From JBMNIZ01 sp050951405 (lineage in GTDB: Bacteria; Bacillota; DULZ01): a stretch of 64,000 bases of DNA. The DNA lies in contig JBMNIZ010000002.1 of assembly GCA_050951405.1 (NCBI GenBank), positions 186,001-250,000 of the forward strand, in the 5' to 3' direction. The stretch's first letter is position 1, and each line of letters opens with the position of its first letter. The position numbers and the translations under genes are program-made. The notes beneath the pieces are model-generated. The model did no database searches. It was not told the DNA's origin and saw only the letters and a list, made by a program, of their open reading frames with translations. Shown here piece after piece: positions 9,463 to 18,119 of the stretch.

Positions 9463-10558
9463 AATAGTTATCTCCGGTTATTACGGTTTTCAGAATGTGG
9501 GGGATGAAGGGGTCCTTTACAGCATGATCCGGACCCTGAGAGCGGAACACCCTGATCTGTCCATTACGGTTTTGTCCAAGGACCCCGAGAAAACGGCGGA
9601 GGCTTATGGGGTGAAGGCGGCCAACCGTTGGAAGCTGAGGGAAATAGTGCGGGCCGTTAAAGAATGCGATCTTTTCATCAGCGGCGGGGGCAGCCTTTTG
9701 CAGGATGTCACCGGCCCCAGAAGCATTTTGTATTATTTGGGAGTAGTGTATTTGGCCAAACTATTGAGAAAGAAATTGTTTTTCTATGCCCAGGGAGTGG
9801 GTCCGGTCACCGGAGCTTTGGGGAAATGGCTGATCAAAAAGGTGGTCAACGGGGTAGATCTGGTGACGGTCAGGGATGAGGCTTCCCGGGATTTGCTTTT
9901 GCAACTGGGGGTGCAGAAGCCGAGGATTATTGTGACCGCCGATCCGGTGCTGGGTTTGTATGCCCGGGAAATGGACCGAGGTCCGGGGATTAAGGTCTTG
10001 GCCAATAACGGGGTTCCTTTGGGAGAAGGGGCGCCTCCCCTGGTGGGCATTTCCGTGCGCAGTTGGCGTAATTACCAGGGCTATAAGAAGGTGCTGGCTG
10101 CCTTGGGGGATTACCTGGCCCGGAAGGGGTACCAGGTAGTATTTTTCCCTTTTCATTTTCCCGCTGATGTGGCCTGCTGCCGGGAGGTGGCCAAGCTGAT
10201 GGAGGCCCCGTCCACAGTGATCCGAGATCGGATGGACGTGGTGGAGATGCTGGGGGCTTTGGGTGAACTCCATCTTTTGGTGGGGATGAGGCTGCACGCT
10301 TTGATCATGGCTTTTGTGATGGGAGTTCCTTTGGTGGGGATTTCTTATGATCCGAAAGTGGACAGTTTTTTAAAGGATGCAGGTTTGCCCCTGGCGGGAA
10401 GGGTGGAAACCCTGGATTTTGGAGTGCTGGAGAAAGAAGTGGATAAGGTCTTGTGGGATAGGGAAGGAATCAAGGGCCGAATGGAAGAGGCGGCTGCGGA
10501 GATGCGATCCAGGGCCCGGGAAACGGGCCGCCTGGCGGTGGAACTGCTCAAAAGATAA
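9452..10558 (+). CDS. csaB: Polysaccharide pyruvyl transferase CsaB
   Basis: Adds ketal-pyruvate to the peptidoglycan-linked secondary polysaccharide that SLH domains recognise. 368 residues, normal length. Seen: N-terminal SGYYGFQNVGDEGVLYSMI, the GGGSLLQD motif, and the C-terminal region with VGMRLHALIMAF and GISYDPKV, all characteristic of the CsaB/WcaK family. No signal peptide, so it is cytoplasmic. It overlaps the DUF5693 gene. At least two SLH proteins in this window (4201 and 29429) would depend on it. Confidence 0.93.
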   Translation: MTSKIVISGYYGFQNVGDEGVLYSMIRTLRAEHPDLSITVLSKDPEKTAEAYGVKAANRWKLREIVRAVKECDLFISGGGSLLQDVTGPRSILYYLGVVYLAKLLRKKLFFYAQGVGPVTGALGKWLIKKVVNGVDLVTVRDEASRDLLLQLGVQKPRIIVTADPVLGLYAREMDRGPGIKVLANNGVPLGEGAPPLVGISVRSWRNYQGYKKVLAALGDYLARKGYQVVFFPFHFPADVACCREVAKLMEAPSTVIRDRMDVVEMLGALGELHLLVGMRLHALIMAFVMGVPLVGISYDPKVDSFLKDAGLPLAGRVETLDFGVLEKEVDKVLWDREGIKGRMEEAAAEMRSRARETGRLAVELLKR

Positions 10559-10694
10559 TGGCCGCTTGCCCAAATTGGCCCGGTTTAGCTGAGTAAGGCG
10601 GGAACTAAAAGGGGAGGTCGAGCGTCAATAAATACTAAACCGGTAAATGTTTAGCAAGACAAAAAGGATTTGGCAATTGAGGAGGATACTGTTG

Positions 10695-12197
10695 ATGCGG
10701 TTTTTGAGGAAAAAGGCTTGGAGGATCCTGCTGCTTGCTGTAGCCATGCTGGGATGGGGGAGCGTTACCGCCCTGGCCCAGGACCTGCAGCTGCCGGCCG
10801 GGCCGGGGCCGGAACTGCTTTTGGAGAAGGAAGAACTGGTGGCGGCCGGGGTGCAGCACAGGATGTACCGGGGCCTTTTGCCTAATGGAAAACCCTTGGT
10901 GGTGCACGTGATCGAAGCTGATTTACATAATCCTGAGGTGGAAGTGAGACCGGTGGCGGCGGCAGAGGGCCGCTATGGAAAAAGGGAAAGCGTGGCCTCC
11001 CTGGCCGCCCGCAGCGGCGGGGTGGCGGCCGTCAACGGAGGTTATTTCAGCACTGCCGCCCCCTATTTGCCGGTGGGAAATCTGATCATCGACGGGGAAA
11101 TACTGGCCGCTTCGGACATTTTCCGGACTTCACTGGGTTGGCTGGAGAACCGCTCGGCTAAGTTCGGTTATTTCAAGCCGGAGATTTCCTTGGTGTTGCC
11201 CGGAGGAAGCAGGATCCCAGTGGAGAGAGTTAATCAGAACAATGCCGGCAAGGGGCTGGTTTTATTTACGGAAGCCTGGGGCAGCCTGGCCGGAAGCGGC
11301 AGGGAATTGGAAGTGCTGGTTTCCCTTGCTCCCCTGGAGGACGGGTCCTACCAGGTGGTGGACCGTTCTTTAGGAAATGTTTCCATTCCTGTGGGAGGGC
11401 TGGCTTTAAGGCTTGATCCGGAAGGTCCCGGCTTTGACCAGCTTCAAATAGGCAGCCTGGTCCGGCTGGAACGAACATGGGACCCTTACTGGGACGGCTT
11501 GCGCCACCTTTTGACCTCAGGCCCCCTGCTGGTGGAAGGGGGAAGGCCGGTTTTCCAGCATGCCCTGGAAGGATTTTCCGGAAGCCTGGAAGGCCGTCAT
11601 CCCCGGACAGCCATTGGGCTTACCGGGGATGGGAAAATGCTTTTGGTGACGGTGGACGGGCGCCAGCCGGGCAGGAGCGAAGGAGTGACTTTTGAGGAAT
11701 TATCTTATTTAATGATTGCTTTGGGTGCGGATGCGGCCATGGGCCTGGACGGGGGCGGTTCAACCACCTGTTGGGTCAACGGGCGGGTGGCGAACCAGCC
11801 CAGCGACGGCAGCCAGCGGTTGGTGGCCAACGGTATTGTGGTCAAATCGGGGATTGTGGTCTTTCTGGACGGAAACCGGGTGTACTTTGACGTGCCGCCT
11901 CTTTTGGAAAAAGGGAGGACCTTGGTGCCTTTGCGCGCCATTTTTGAGGCATTAGGGGCGGAAGTGGGTTGGGATGAAGCCAGCCGGACGGTTACCGCGG
12001 TGAAGCCGGAAGTGTCTTTATCTTTACAGATAGATTCTACCCGGGCCCTGGTCAACGACAGGGAAATGACCCTGGATGTGCCGGCGAGAGTGGTGGAAGG
12101 GCGCACTCTGGTACCCCTGCGTTTTGTAGGTGAGGCCTTAGGGGCGTCGGTGGACTGGGATCCGAAGAAAATTATCCATATCTATACCAGACAGTAG
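10695..12197 (+). CDS. Exported phosphodiester glycosidase (NAGPA-like) with stalk domain
   Basis: 500-residue secreted protein. It has a signal peptide (MRFLRKKAWRILLL, cleavage near ALAQ), then a phosphodiester glycosidase/NAGPA-type domain (about residues 60-385) with AAVNGGYFS, LTSGPLLVEGG, HPRTAIGLTGDG and GLDGGGSTTCWVNG, and a C-terminal copper-amine-oxidase N-terminal-like 'stalk' domain made of two related beta segments, each with TLVPLR. The family hydrolyses sugar-phosphodiester bonds, so wall-polymer remodelling is plausible beside csaB, but the substrate is unknown. ATG 10695 is chosen for its GGAGG site and clean signal peptide; an ATG at 10647 in frame adds 16 basic residues. 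Confidence 0.85.
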   Translation: MRFLRKKAWRILLLAVAMLGWGSVTALAQDLQLPAGPGPELLLEKEELVAAGVQHRMYRGLLPNGKPLVVHVIEADLHNPEVEVRPVAAAEGRYGKRESVASLAARSGGVAAVNGGYFSTAAPYLPVGNLIIDGEILAASDIFRTSLGWLENRSAKFGYFKPEISLVLPGGSRIPVERVNQNNAGKGLVLFTEAWGSLAGSGRELEVLVSLAPLEDGSYQVVDRSLGNVSIPVGGLALRLDPEGPGFDQLQIGSLVRLERTWDPYWDGLRHLLTSGPLLVEGGRPVFQHALEGFSGSLEGRHPRTAIGLTGDGKMLLVTVDGRQPGRSEGVTFEELSYLMIALGADAAMGLDGGGSTTCWVNGRVANQPSDGSQRLVANGIVVKSGIVVFLDGNRVYFDVPPLLEKGRTLVPLRAIFEALGAEVGWDEASRTVTAVKPEVSLSLQIDSTRALVNDREMTLDVPARVVEGRTLVPLRFVGEALGASVDWDPKKIIHIYTRQ

Positions 12198-12233
12198 CGG
12201 AACGGTGTCTGGGATCAGGAGGTCAGGTTTGGC

Positions 12234-13463
12234 ATGAAAAAATGGCGCTGGGTGATGCTGGCGGTTTTGCTGTCCATGCTGGGCACGGCGACTGCCTGGG
12301 CTCAACCGCCCCGGGTGGAGTGGGAATACGCTGAGACCGGGCCCGGGATGTATGTGGGTTTCTTCAGCCGGAATCCACAGGGAAACCTGCTGCTGGTGCG
12401 AAACGGTTATCATGACCCCGGGGTGGTGGAAGTAAACCGAGAGGGGGAAGTGATCTGGGAGTACGGCCCTCTGCAGGCAGGCAGTGCGGTGCGCCTGGCT
12501 GACGGCCATACCCTCATTACTGACAGCGGTGCTCCGGGCCGGCCCCTTCAGCCTCGCATCATCGAGCTGGACCCGGCAGGGAAAATCCTCTGGAGTTATA
12601 GCTGGGAGAGCAGGGCCGACAGCCCCCGTTACGGGGTGAAACTGGCTGACGGCGGGGTGCTGGTGGTGCTGCCCGATCGCTTGGTGGAAATCAGCCGCCA
12701 GGGAAAACTGCGCTGGGAGTACAAAGGAGAATTGATCAACCCGGTTTGGGCGGAAAGATTGCCGGGAGGAAACACTCTGATCGTGGACAGGGGCCGCTAT
12801 GGGACGGGAGGAAAGGTCCTGGAGGTTACCGCTGACGGGCAAATTGCCTGGCAGTACGGGACCGGTCCGGGGGAGCTATCACAGCCGGTGATGGCCCGGC
12901 GTCTGGAAGACGGGGGCACTTTGATTGCCGATGTGGGCCTGGCCAAGCTTTTCCGGGTCAAGGGACAGGAGAAAGAAGTGGTCACGGCCTGGGGAGATGT
13001 TTTAAAACAGGTAAAGGTGACTAACAGCTGGTTTGCCCTGCCTTTGCCGGATGATTCCCTTTGCCTGGGTTTAACTTTAAGCGGCGGACGCTCGGTGGTC
13101 TGGCAGCTGGGGCCGGGGGTGAAGACTTATCTAAACGGTGCTTTTTATGAAATGGAAAACAGCCCGGCTTTGATTGAGGGAGAAATTTTTGTCCCGGCCC
13201 GGGAGTTTTTGGCCCTGTACCGGGCTGAGGTGAAATGGCATGAGGATACGCAAGAGCTGGAAATGATGAAAGATGATGTGATCGCCGTGGTGTCCGTGGG
13301 CTCCCGGGAAGGAACCGTGAAGGGGGAAAAGCGGCAGTTGCCCTCTGCTCCTATAGTTTACGGGGGAACGGCCATGGTACCCCTTAGCTTTCTTGGCGAT
13401 ATTTTCGATTTGAAGTATAATTGGGACGAGGAAAAGAGGGAACTATTCCTGTTTCTGGAGTAG
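12234..13463 (+). CDS. Exported beta-propeller (arylsulfotransferase-like) protein with stalk domain
   Basis: 409-residue secreted protein. Signal peptide (cleavage near TAWAQ), then about 300 residues of repeated blades with the pattern EVNREGEVIWEYG, ELDPAGKILWSY, EISRQGKLRWEY and EVTADGQIAWQYG, as in PQQ-like and arylsulfotransferase propellers. The C-terminal ~110 residues are a stalk (copper-amine-oxidase N-terminal-like) domain with FVPAREFL and MVPLSFLGDIF. I see no clear catalytic site, so it may be a binding scaffold. It follows the NAGPA-like gene by 36 bases; both carry the same C-terminal domain type, suggesting a shared surface location. Confidence 0.75.
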   Translation: MKKWRWVMLAVLLSMLGTATAWAQPPRVEWEYAETGPGMYVGFFSRNPQGNLLLVRNGYHDPGVVEVNREGEVIWEYGPLQAGSAVRLADGHTLITDSGAPGRPLQPRIIELDPAGKILWSYSWESRADSPRYGVKLADGGVLVVLPDRLVEISRQGKLRWEYKGELINPVWAERLPGGNTLIVDRGRYGTGGKVLEVTADGQIAWQYGTGPGELSQPVMARRLEDGGTLIADVGLAKLFRVKGQEKEVVTAWGDVLKQVKVTNSWFALPLPDDSLCLGLTLSGGRSVVWQLGPGVKTYLNGAFYEMENSPALIEGEIFVPAREFLALYRAEVKWHEDTQELEMMKDDVIAVVSVGSREGTVKGEKRQLPSAPIVYGGTAMVPLSFLGDIFDLKYNWDEEKRELFLFLE

Positions 13464-13567
13464 AAGATCCCGGATTCCGCCCTGCCGGCCGGATTTTTCC
13501 GCTTGTTTGTCCGGCTGGGCTGGGGGCGGCTGAACAGCCGCGCTTTATGGGGAAAAGAGGTAATTGG

Positions 13568-15115
13568 ATGTCCATCGCTCGTGCGGCGGCTCTGGTTTTG
13601 GCTATGAACCTGATCAGCCGCCTTTTGGGATTTGTGCGGGATGCTGTTATTGCCAGGCAATTCGGGGCCAGCGGCGCCACTGATGCCTATCTGGTGGCCT
13701 ACACCGTGCCTTATTCTCTCCAGGCGGTCCTGGGCATGGCTTTTGTGACGGTGATGGTGCCCGCCATCACTTCTTACCTGGTCAAAGGGGAGGAAGAGGA
13801 GGGCTGGCGGGTGGCTTCGTCAGTCTTTAACGGCACCGGCTTGGTTTTGGCTTTTTTTACTATTTTGGGCCTGCTTTTTGCGCCCCTTTTGGTGAGGATC
13901 CTGGCCCCCGGTTTTGAGCAGGAAGATCTGCTTTTGGCCACCCGGCTGACCAGAATCATGCTCCCTTCCATTCTTTTTATGGGGCTGGGCATGATGGTGA
14001 CCGGGGTGCTGAATGCCCATAAGAGATTTGGGCTGCCGGCCTTTGCCCCGGCTTTTACCAATATCATCATTATCCTGGCAGTTCTGCTTTTTGGGGCCGG
14101 CTTTGGGATTGAGGGGCTGGCCGCCGGGACCCTGGCAGGATTTATCGGTTTTTTGGCTGTCCAGCTGCCCGGTTTACAAAGAATAAAAATGCGTTATCGT
14201 TTCATTTTGGACCGGGAGCATCCGGCGGTGCGCCGAGTGGCCGTGGCGGTGCTGCCCGCCACTTTTGCCGTGGCGGTCAACCAGATCCTCCTGGCCATGA
14301 ATCGGTTTTTTGCTTCGGGACTGGCTCCCGGCAGCATTACCGCTTTGGATTTTGGCAATCGAATCATGAATTTACCTTTGGCTATTTTCGCTGCGGCCGT
14401 TTCCACGGTCATCTTTCCCACTTTGGCGGAAGCGGCGGCCGAAAAAGAGCCGGCTGTTTTTTCCCGGACCTTTTTCCGGGGTTTGCGCTTGGTGTCCCTG
14501 GCCATTTTGCCGGCGGCGGTGGGCTTGATGGTGCTGAGGGAACCGGTGGTGCGGCTTCTTTTTCAAAGAGGGGCATTTGATGCGGCGGCAACTGATTTGA
14601 CGGCAGGGGCCCTGTTCTATTTTTCCGCCGGTCTGTGGTTTTTGGCGGCAAACACGCTTCTCACCAGGGCCTATTATGCTCTAGAAGATTTAAAAACTCC
14701 GGTGGCGGCAGGGCTTGCGGCCATTGGCAGCAATTTGCTTTTCAGTTTTATATTTTTGCCTGTTCTGGGCCACCAAGGTTTAGCCCTGGCCAATAGTCTG
14801 GCCGCCGGGGTGAATGCTTTCTTGCTTTTCCTTTTATTATGGCGGCAGTTGCCCGGCGGGAGAGAAGCAGGCTTGGGCAGATCCCTGGTGAAGATGCTGG
14901 CGGCTTCTCTGCTCATGGGCTGGCTGGTCCAGGGTTTCTGGCGGTTGGTTTCAGCCGGTGTCACCGCTTCCTGGTGGGGGGAAATGTCCCTGCTTTTGGC
15001 GGCGGCGGCCCTGGGGGCGGCTTTTTATCTGTTGGCCCTTCTGGCATCCCGAGTGGAGGAAGCGTATCAATTTCTTGACTATTTGAAGAAAAAAAGTATG
15101 GCTAAAAATAAATAA
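13568..15115 (+). CDS. murJ: Lipid II flippase MurJ
   Basis: 515-residue polytopic protein of the MurJ/MviN branch of the MOP exporter superfamily, which moves lipid II across the membrane. Seen: ISRLLGFVRDAVIARQFG and GATDAYLVAYTVP near the N-terminus, about 14 TM segments, and the mid-protein segment MNRFFASGLAPGSITALDFG. ATG 13568 follows AAGAGG; an in-frame ATG at 13421 would overlap the propeller gene and add 49 non-membrane residues, so I rejected it. A 7-bp hairpin (GCGGCTG/CAGCCGC, 13526-13541) lies just upstream. The substrate could instead be another lipid-linked polymer, but MurJ is most likely. Confidence 0.92.
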   Translation: MSIARAAALVLAMNLISRLLGFVRDAVIARQFGASGATDAYLVAYTVPYSLQAVLGMAFVTVMVPAITSYLVKGEEEEGWRVASSVFNGTGLVLAFFTILGLLFAPLLVRILAPGFEQEDLLLATRLTRIMLPSILFMGLGMMVTGVLNAHKRFGLPAFAPAFTNIIIILAVLLFGAGFGIEGLAAGTLAGFIGFLAVQLPGLQRIKMRYRFILDREHPAVRRVAVAVLPATFAVAVNQILLAMNRFFASGLAPGSITALDFGNRIMNLPLAIFAAAVSTVIFPTLAEAAAEKEPAVFSRTFFRGLRLVSLAILPAAVGLMVLREPVVRLLFQRGAFDAAATDLTAGALFYFSAGLWFLAANTLLTRAYYALEDLKTPVAAGLAAIGSNLLFSFIFLPVLGHQGLALANSLAAGVNAFLLFLLLWRQLPGGREAGLGRSLVKMLAASLLMGWLVQGFWRLVSAGVTASWWGEMSLLLAAAALGAAFYLLALLASRVEEAYQFLDYLKKKSMAKNK

Positions 15116-15175
15116 AGGAATAATCTTTTAGTTGGCGAAATATGAAACGTTGATAATCAAAAGGCGGAGGAGATC

Positions 15176-15601
15176 ATGCTGGACGGCAGCCAGATCCAAA
15201 AAATTATACCCCATCGCTATCCTTTCCTGCTGGTGGACCGGATTGTCGAATTGGAAGAGGGAAAGCGAGGGGTGGGTATCAAAAATGTTACTATGAACGA
15301 GCCTTTTTTTCTGGGCCATTTTCCCGGGCGGCCGGTGATGCCGGGTGTCCTGATTATCGAGGCCCTGGCCCAAGTGGGAGCGGTGGTTCTGTTAAAGATG
15401 CCGGAACACGCCGGGAAATTGGTCTTTTTTGCCGGTATCCATCAGGCGCGTTTTCGCCGCCAGGTGATCCCCGGGGATGTTCTGCGCTTGGAAGTGGAGC
15501 TGATCAAAATCCGGGGGACGGTGGGCAAGGCCCAAGCCGCCGCTTATGTGGGCGAGGAACTGGTGGCGGAAGCCGAATTGATGTTTGCCCTGGAAAAATA
15601 G
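15176..15601 (+). CDS. fabZ: 3-hydroxyacyl-ACP dehydratase FabZ
   Basis: Dehydrates beta-hydroxyacyl-ACP in fatty-acid elongation; cytoplasmic hot-dog-fold enzyme. 141 residues, normal length. Seen: IIPHRYPFLLVDRI, the catalytic segment GHFPGRPVMPGVLIIEALAQ with H48 and E62. The start follows GGCGGAGGAG. In LPS-bearing Firmicutes fabZ sits among lpx genes; here it stands alone between murJ and a WecA-like gene, so its position gives no support for LPS. Confidence 0.96.
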   Translation: MLDGSQIQKIIPHRYPFLLVDRIVELEEGKRGVGIKNVTMNEPFFLGHFPGRPVMPGVLIIEALAQVGAVVLLKMPEHAGKLVFFAGIHQARFRRQVIPGDVLRLEVELIKIRGTVGKAQAAAYVGEELVAEAELMFALEK

Positions 15602-15604
15602 TTC

Positions 15605-15633
15605 TTGCTTGTCTGCTGCTCTGGTATTAGAAT
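15605..15633 (+). promoter_or_regulatory. Possible sigma-A promoter upstream of the WecA/TagO-like gene
   Basis: TTGCTT, 17-base spacer, TAGAAT, beginning just after the fabZ stop and 71 bases before the TTG start at 15704. The -35 is weak. Confidence 0.45.
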
Positions 15634-15703
15634 AAATAGTTGAAGTAAAAGACCTTCGGCTGTGGTTGGGAATGGGTTTTTTGCTTGACGGAGGGGATAA
15701 GTC

Positions 15704-16792
15704 TTGTTCTGGCAATTAGCAGCGATATCATTGATCGCCTTGGTTTTAGCCCTGGTTATCACCCCCTGGGTGAAGAAGTTGGCCCTGGGCTGGGGTGCCC
15801 TGGATGTCCCGGGAGAAAGGAAAGTTCACTGTCAGGTGATGCCCCGGATGGGAGGTTTGGCTATTTACCTGGCTTTTGCGGCAGTGGTTTTGTTCACTCA
15901 ACCCTTGGCCCGGCCGGTGATGGGTCTTTTGTTGGGCGGCGGCTGGATCATGGTCTTAGGAATTCTGGATGATATCAGGGAACTGTCTGCCAGGGTCAAG
16001 CTGGTGGGGCAGATTATAGGCGCCTTGATCCTGGTGGTTTTTGGTTTCCGGGTGGATTTTGTGACCAATCCTTTTATGGAAGGCCTGATTCTTTTAGGTA
16101 AGCTGGCCATTCCGGTAACCGTCCTCTGGATTATCGGCGTAACTAATGCCTTGAACCTGATTGACGGGCTGGACGGGCTGGCAGCGGGTACTTCGGTCAT
16201 CGCCGCTTTGACCATGGCGGTGGTGGTCATCCTGGAGAATCCCGCTTGGGGAGATACCGCCTCCACCGTGGTGCCCCTGGCCCTGATCCTGTGCGGCAGT
16301 ATTTTGGGTTTTCTGCGCTATAATTTTTATCCGGCAAAGATTTTTTTGGGAGACAGCGGGTCCATGTTTTTGGGATTTACCCTGGCGGCCCTGGCCATTA
16401 TGGGCTTGACGAAAGGGGCCACCATCATTTCCGTTTTTATTCCCATAGTGATATTGGGGATTCCCCTGCTGGACACCGTTTTCGCCATTATCCGGCGCAT
16501 GTTTAACGGCCGGCCCATTTTTCAGGCCGATAAGCACCATCTGCACCATCGCCTCTTGGAAAAAGGTCTTTCCCACAGACAGGCGGTGCTGGTCATTTAT
16601 GGAGTGAATGTTTGCTTGGGATTGAGCGCCATCGCTTTAACTCAGCTGAGCACCGATCAGGGGGTCATTCTTTTGGGTGGCTTGGCTCTGGTGGTTTTGC
16701 TGGCAGCAAACAGGCTGGGTATTACCGGACAGCCTGCCGGCCGGACTGTTTCCCCGCCTGCCGGAGGGGAGAAGTCAACCCTGCATCAATAG
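15704..16792 (+). CDS. MraY/WecA/TagO-family undecaprenyl-phosphate sugar-1-phosphate transferase
   Basis: Transfers a sugar-1-phosphate (probably GlcNAc-1-P) from UDP-sugar to undecaprenyl phosphate, the first membrane step of wall-polysaccharide synthesis. 362 residues with about 11 TM segments. Seen: GALDVPGERKVH with MPRMGGLA, the aspartate-rich NALNLIDGLDGLAAG, the FLGDSGSMFLGF motif, and the cytoplasmic HHLHHRLLEKGLSHRQAVL motif typical of WecA/TagO rather than MraY. The start is TTG 15704, 8 bases after GGAGG. It fits with csaB and murJ as the likely initiator of the SLH-binding polymer; the exact acceptor and sugar are inferred. Confidence 0.9.
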   Translation: MFWQLAAISLIALVLALVITPWVKKLALGWGALDVPGERKVHCQVMPRMGGLAIYLAFAAVVLFTQPLARPVMGLLLGGGWIMVLGILDDIRELSARVKLVGQIIGALILVVFGFRVDFVTNPFMEGLILLGKLAIPVTVLWIIGVTNALNLIDGLDGLAAGTSVIAALTMAVVVILENPAWGDTASTVVPLALILCGSILGFLRYNFYPAKIFLGDSGSMFLGFTLAALAIMGLTKGATIISVFIPIVILGIPLLDTVFAIIRRMFNGRPIFQADKHHLHHRLLEKGLSHRQAVLVIYGVNVCLGLSAIALTQLSTDQGVILLGGLALVVLLAANRLGITGQPAGRTVSPPAGGEKSTLHQ

Positions 16793-16829
16793 GAAGCGGG
16801 CGCCGGAGCAATTAGTGAGGTGTGCATCC

Positions 16830-17363
16830 ATGAAACTGAGAAGACCCCAGTTTTTCCTTCCCCTGTTATTGCTAGCGGCTGTTCTGGGATTTGCCGTGGG
16901 GGCTTTGGCCCAAGCGGGAGGCTTGGGAGAACCGGGCTCAGCGGAAGATCCCCTGGTCTCCGCCGGTTACGTCCGGAAGGCGGTGAACCAAAAGCTGGGG
17001 GAGCTGCAGCAGCAGTTGATGGGAATGCAGGATAGGATTGATGAGCTCCGGACCAAATTGGATCATTTAGAGGGAAAAGCCGATCACCTAAAACAGGAAG
17101 TCCAGGCGGGGAGCGGAGAAAAAGAGGCGGCCCGGTCCGGAGAGGAGTCCTCTTCTGCTGCGGCGGAGGCTCCTTCTTTTGGGCTCGTTGCTCCGGAATT
17201 GGGGGCCAATGTGCGGACCGGACCGGCCAAGGAATATGATAAGATTACCGCCCTGGCCCAGGGAGTCCGGGTGGAGATCATTGCCGAGAAAAACGGTTGG
17301 CTGGAAGTAAGGTTGCCTGACGGCTCGAAGGGCTGGGTTTTAGGCGAGTTGATCGAAAGATGA
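16830..17363 (+). CDS. Exported coiled-coil/SH3-domain protein
   Basis: 177-residue protein with signal peptide (cleavage near ALAQ), a helical stretch with heptad character (about residues 55-90: KLGELQQQLMGMQDRIDELR), an Ala/Ser/Glu linker, and a C-terminal bacterial SH3 (SH3b) domain (about 120-175) with ANVRTGPAKEYDKI and GWLEVRLPDGSKGWVLGEL. SH3b domains usually bind peptidoglycan or wall polymer. No catalytic domain, so a wall-associated accessory protein. ATG 16830 is taken at the signal peptide; longer in-frame starts overlap the previous gene. Confidence 0.82.
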   Translation: MKLRRPQFFLPLLLLAAVLGFAVGALAQAGGLGEPGSAEDPLVSAGYVRKAVNQKLGELQQQLMGMQDRIDELRTKLDHLEGKADHLKQEVQAGSGEKEAARSGEESSSAAAEAPSFGLVAPELGANVRTGPAKEYDKITALAQGVRVEIIAEKNGWLEVRLPDGSKGWVLGELIER

Positions 17364-17392
17364 ATATGATAAGGTAAGGGGTCAGTTTTTCG

Positions 17393-17424
17393 GGCGGTCT
17401 TTGACCGCCTGTTTTCAGTTCTTT
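17393..17424 (+). terminator. Terminator-like hairpin after the SH3 gene
   Basis: Perfect 7-bp stem GGCGGTC / GACCGCC with TTT loop, followed by tgttttcagttctttt. It separates the SH3 gene from the YczE-like gene. Confidence 0.65.
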
Positions 17425-17447
17425 TCAGAGGGGAAGAGGGATCGGCT

Positions 17448-18119
17448 TTGCGAAAAGATGGGTGGAGACCAGTCGGCATCCGCTGGCTGCTTTTCTTTGC
17501 GGGGATTTTTTTGATCAGCTTGGGCATTGCCTTGATGCTTCGGACCAGGCTTGGTTTAAGCCCTTGGGATGTGTTTCACCAGGGTCTGACTTATCATACG
17601 CCCCTGACCATGGGCCAGGCCATGCAGCTGACCGGAGGGGTCTTAATTTTGATCAGTTGGATCTTGGGATACGGGCCCGGGTTGGGTACCATCATCAACA
17701 TGTTGGGCATCGGCTTTTTTTTCGACCTGCTGGTGGTGCACATCCCGGACCTGGGAGGGTTATGGCTCAGGCTGGGGATTTTTTGCTTGGGAGTGGTTCT
17801 ATATGGTTTAGGATCGGCCTTGTATATTGTTTGTGATTTCGGGGCGGGGCCCCGGGACAGTCTGATGTTGGCCCTGCACCGGAGGACCGGGAAGAGCGTG
17901 GCCTGGATGCGGACGGGTATTGAGCTTTTTGCGGCGGTCACCGGTTATTGGATGGGCGGATTGGTGGGAGTGGGTACGGTTATTTTTTCGCTGGGCATCG
18001 GTCCTACCATCGGATGGTTTTTACCCCGAGGGAAGGTCTGGCTGGAAGCAGTACAGGAAAAGGGAGAGATCAGGAAAAAGACCGAAGCGGTGGAAGACCG
18101 CGGGGAAGAGGTGTTTTGA
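17448..18119 (+). CDS. YczE/YitT-type integral membrane protein
   Basis: 223-residue membrane protein with about five TM segments and a basic/acidic C-terminal tail. The N-terminal pattern GIALMLRTRLGLSPWDVFHQ and the later GAGPRDSLMLALHRRTGKS are typical of the YczE/YyaS/YitT group, whose function is not established. The start is TTG 17448 after an AGAGGG-like site. Its stop overlaps the cinA start (TGATG), so the two are translationally coupled, although no functional link is known. Confidence 0.78.
   Translation: MRKDGWRPVGIRWLLFFAGIFLISLGIALMLRTRLGLSPWDVFHQGLTYHTPLTMGQAMQLTGGVLILISWILGYGPGLGTIINMLGIGFFFDLLVVHIPDLGGLWLRLGIFCLGVVLYGLGSALYIVCDFGAGPRDSLMLALHRRTGKSVAWMRTGIELFAAVTGYWMGGLVGVGTVIFSLGIGPTIGWFLPRGKVWLEAVQEKGEIRKKTEAVEDRGEEVF

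Noticed and set aside
13421..13567. N-terminal extension of MurJ
   Set aside because: It overlaps the previous gene and codes non-membrane residues; ATG 13568 has a ribosome site and the family N-terminus.
15176..15601. fabZ as evidence of an LPS cluster
   Set aside because: No lpxC, lpxA, lpxD or lpxB beside it; the neighbours are murJ and a WecA/TagO-like gene.
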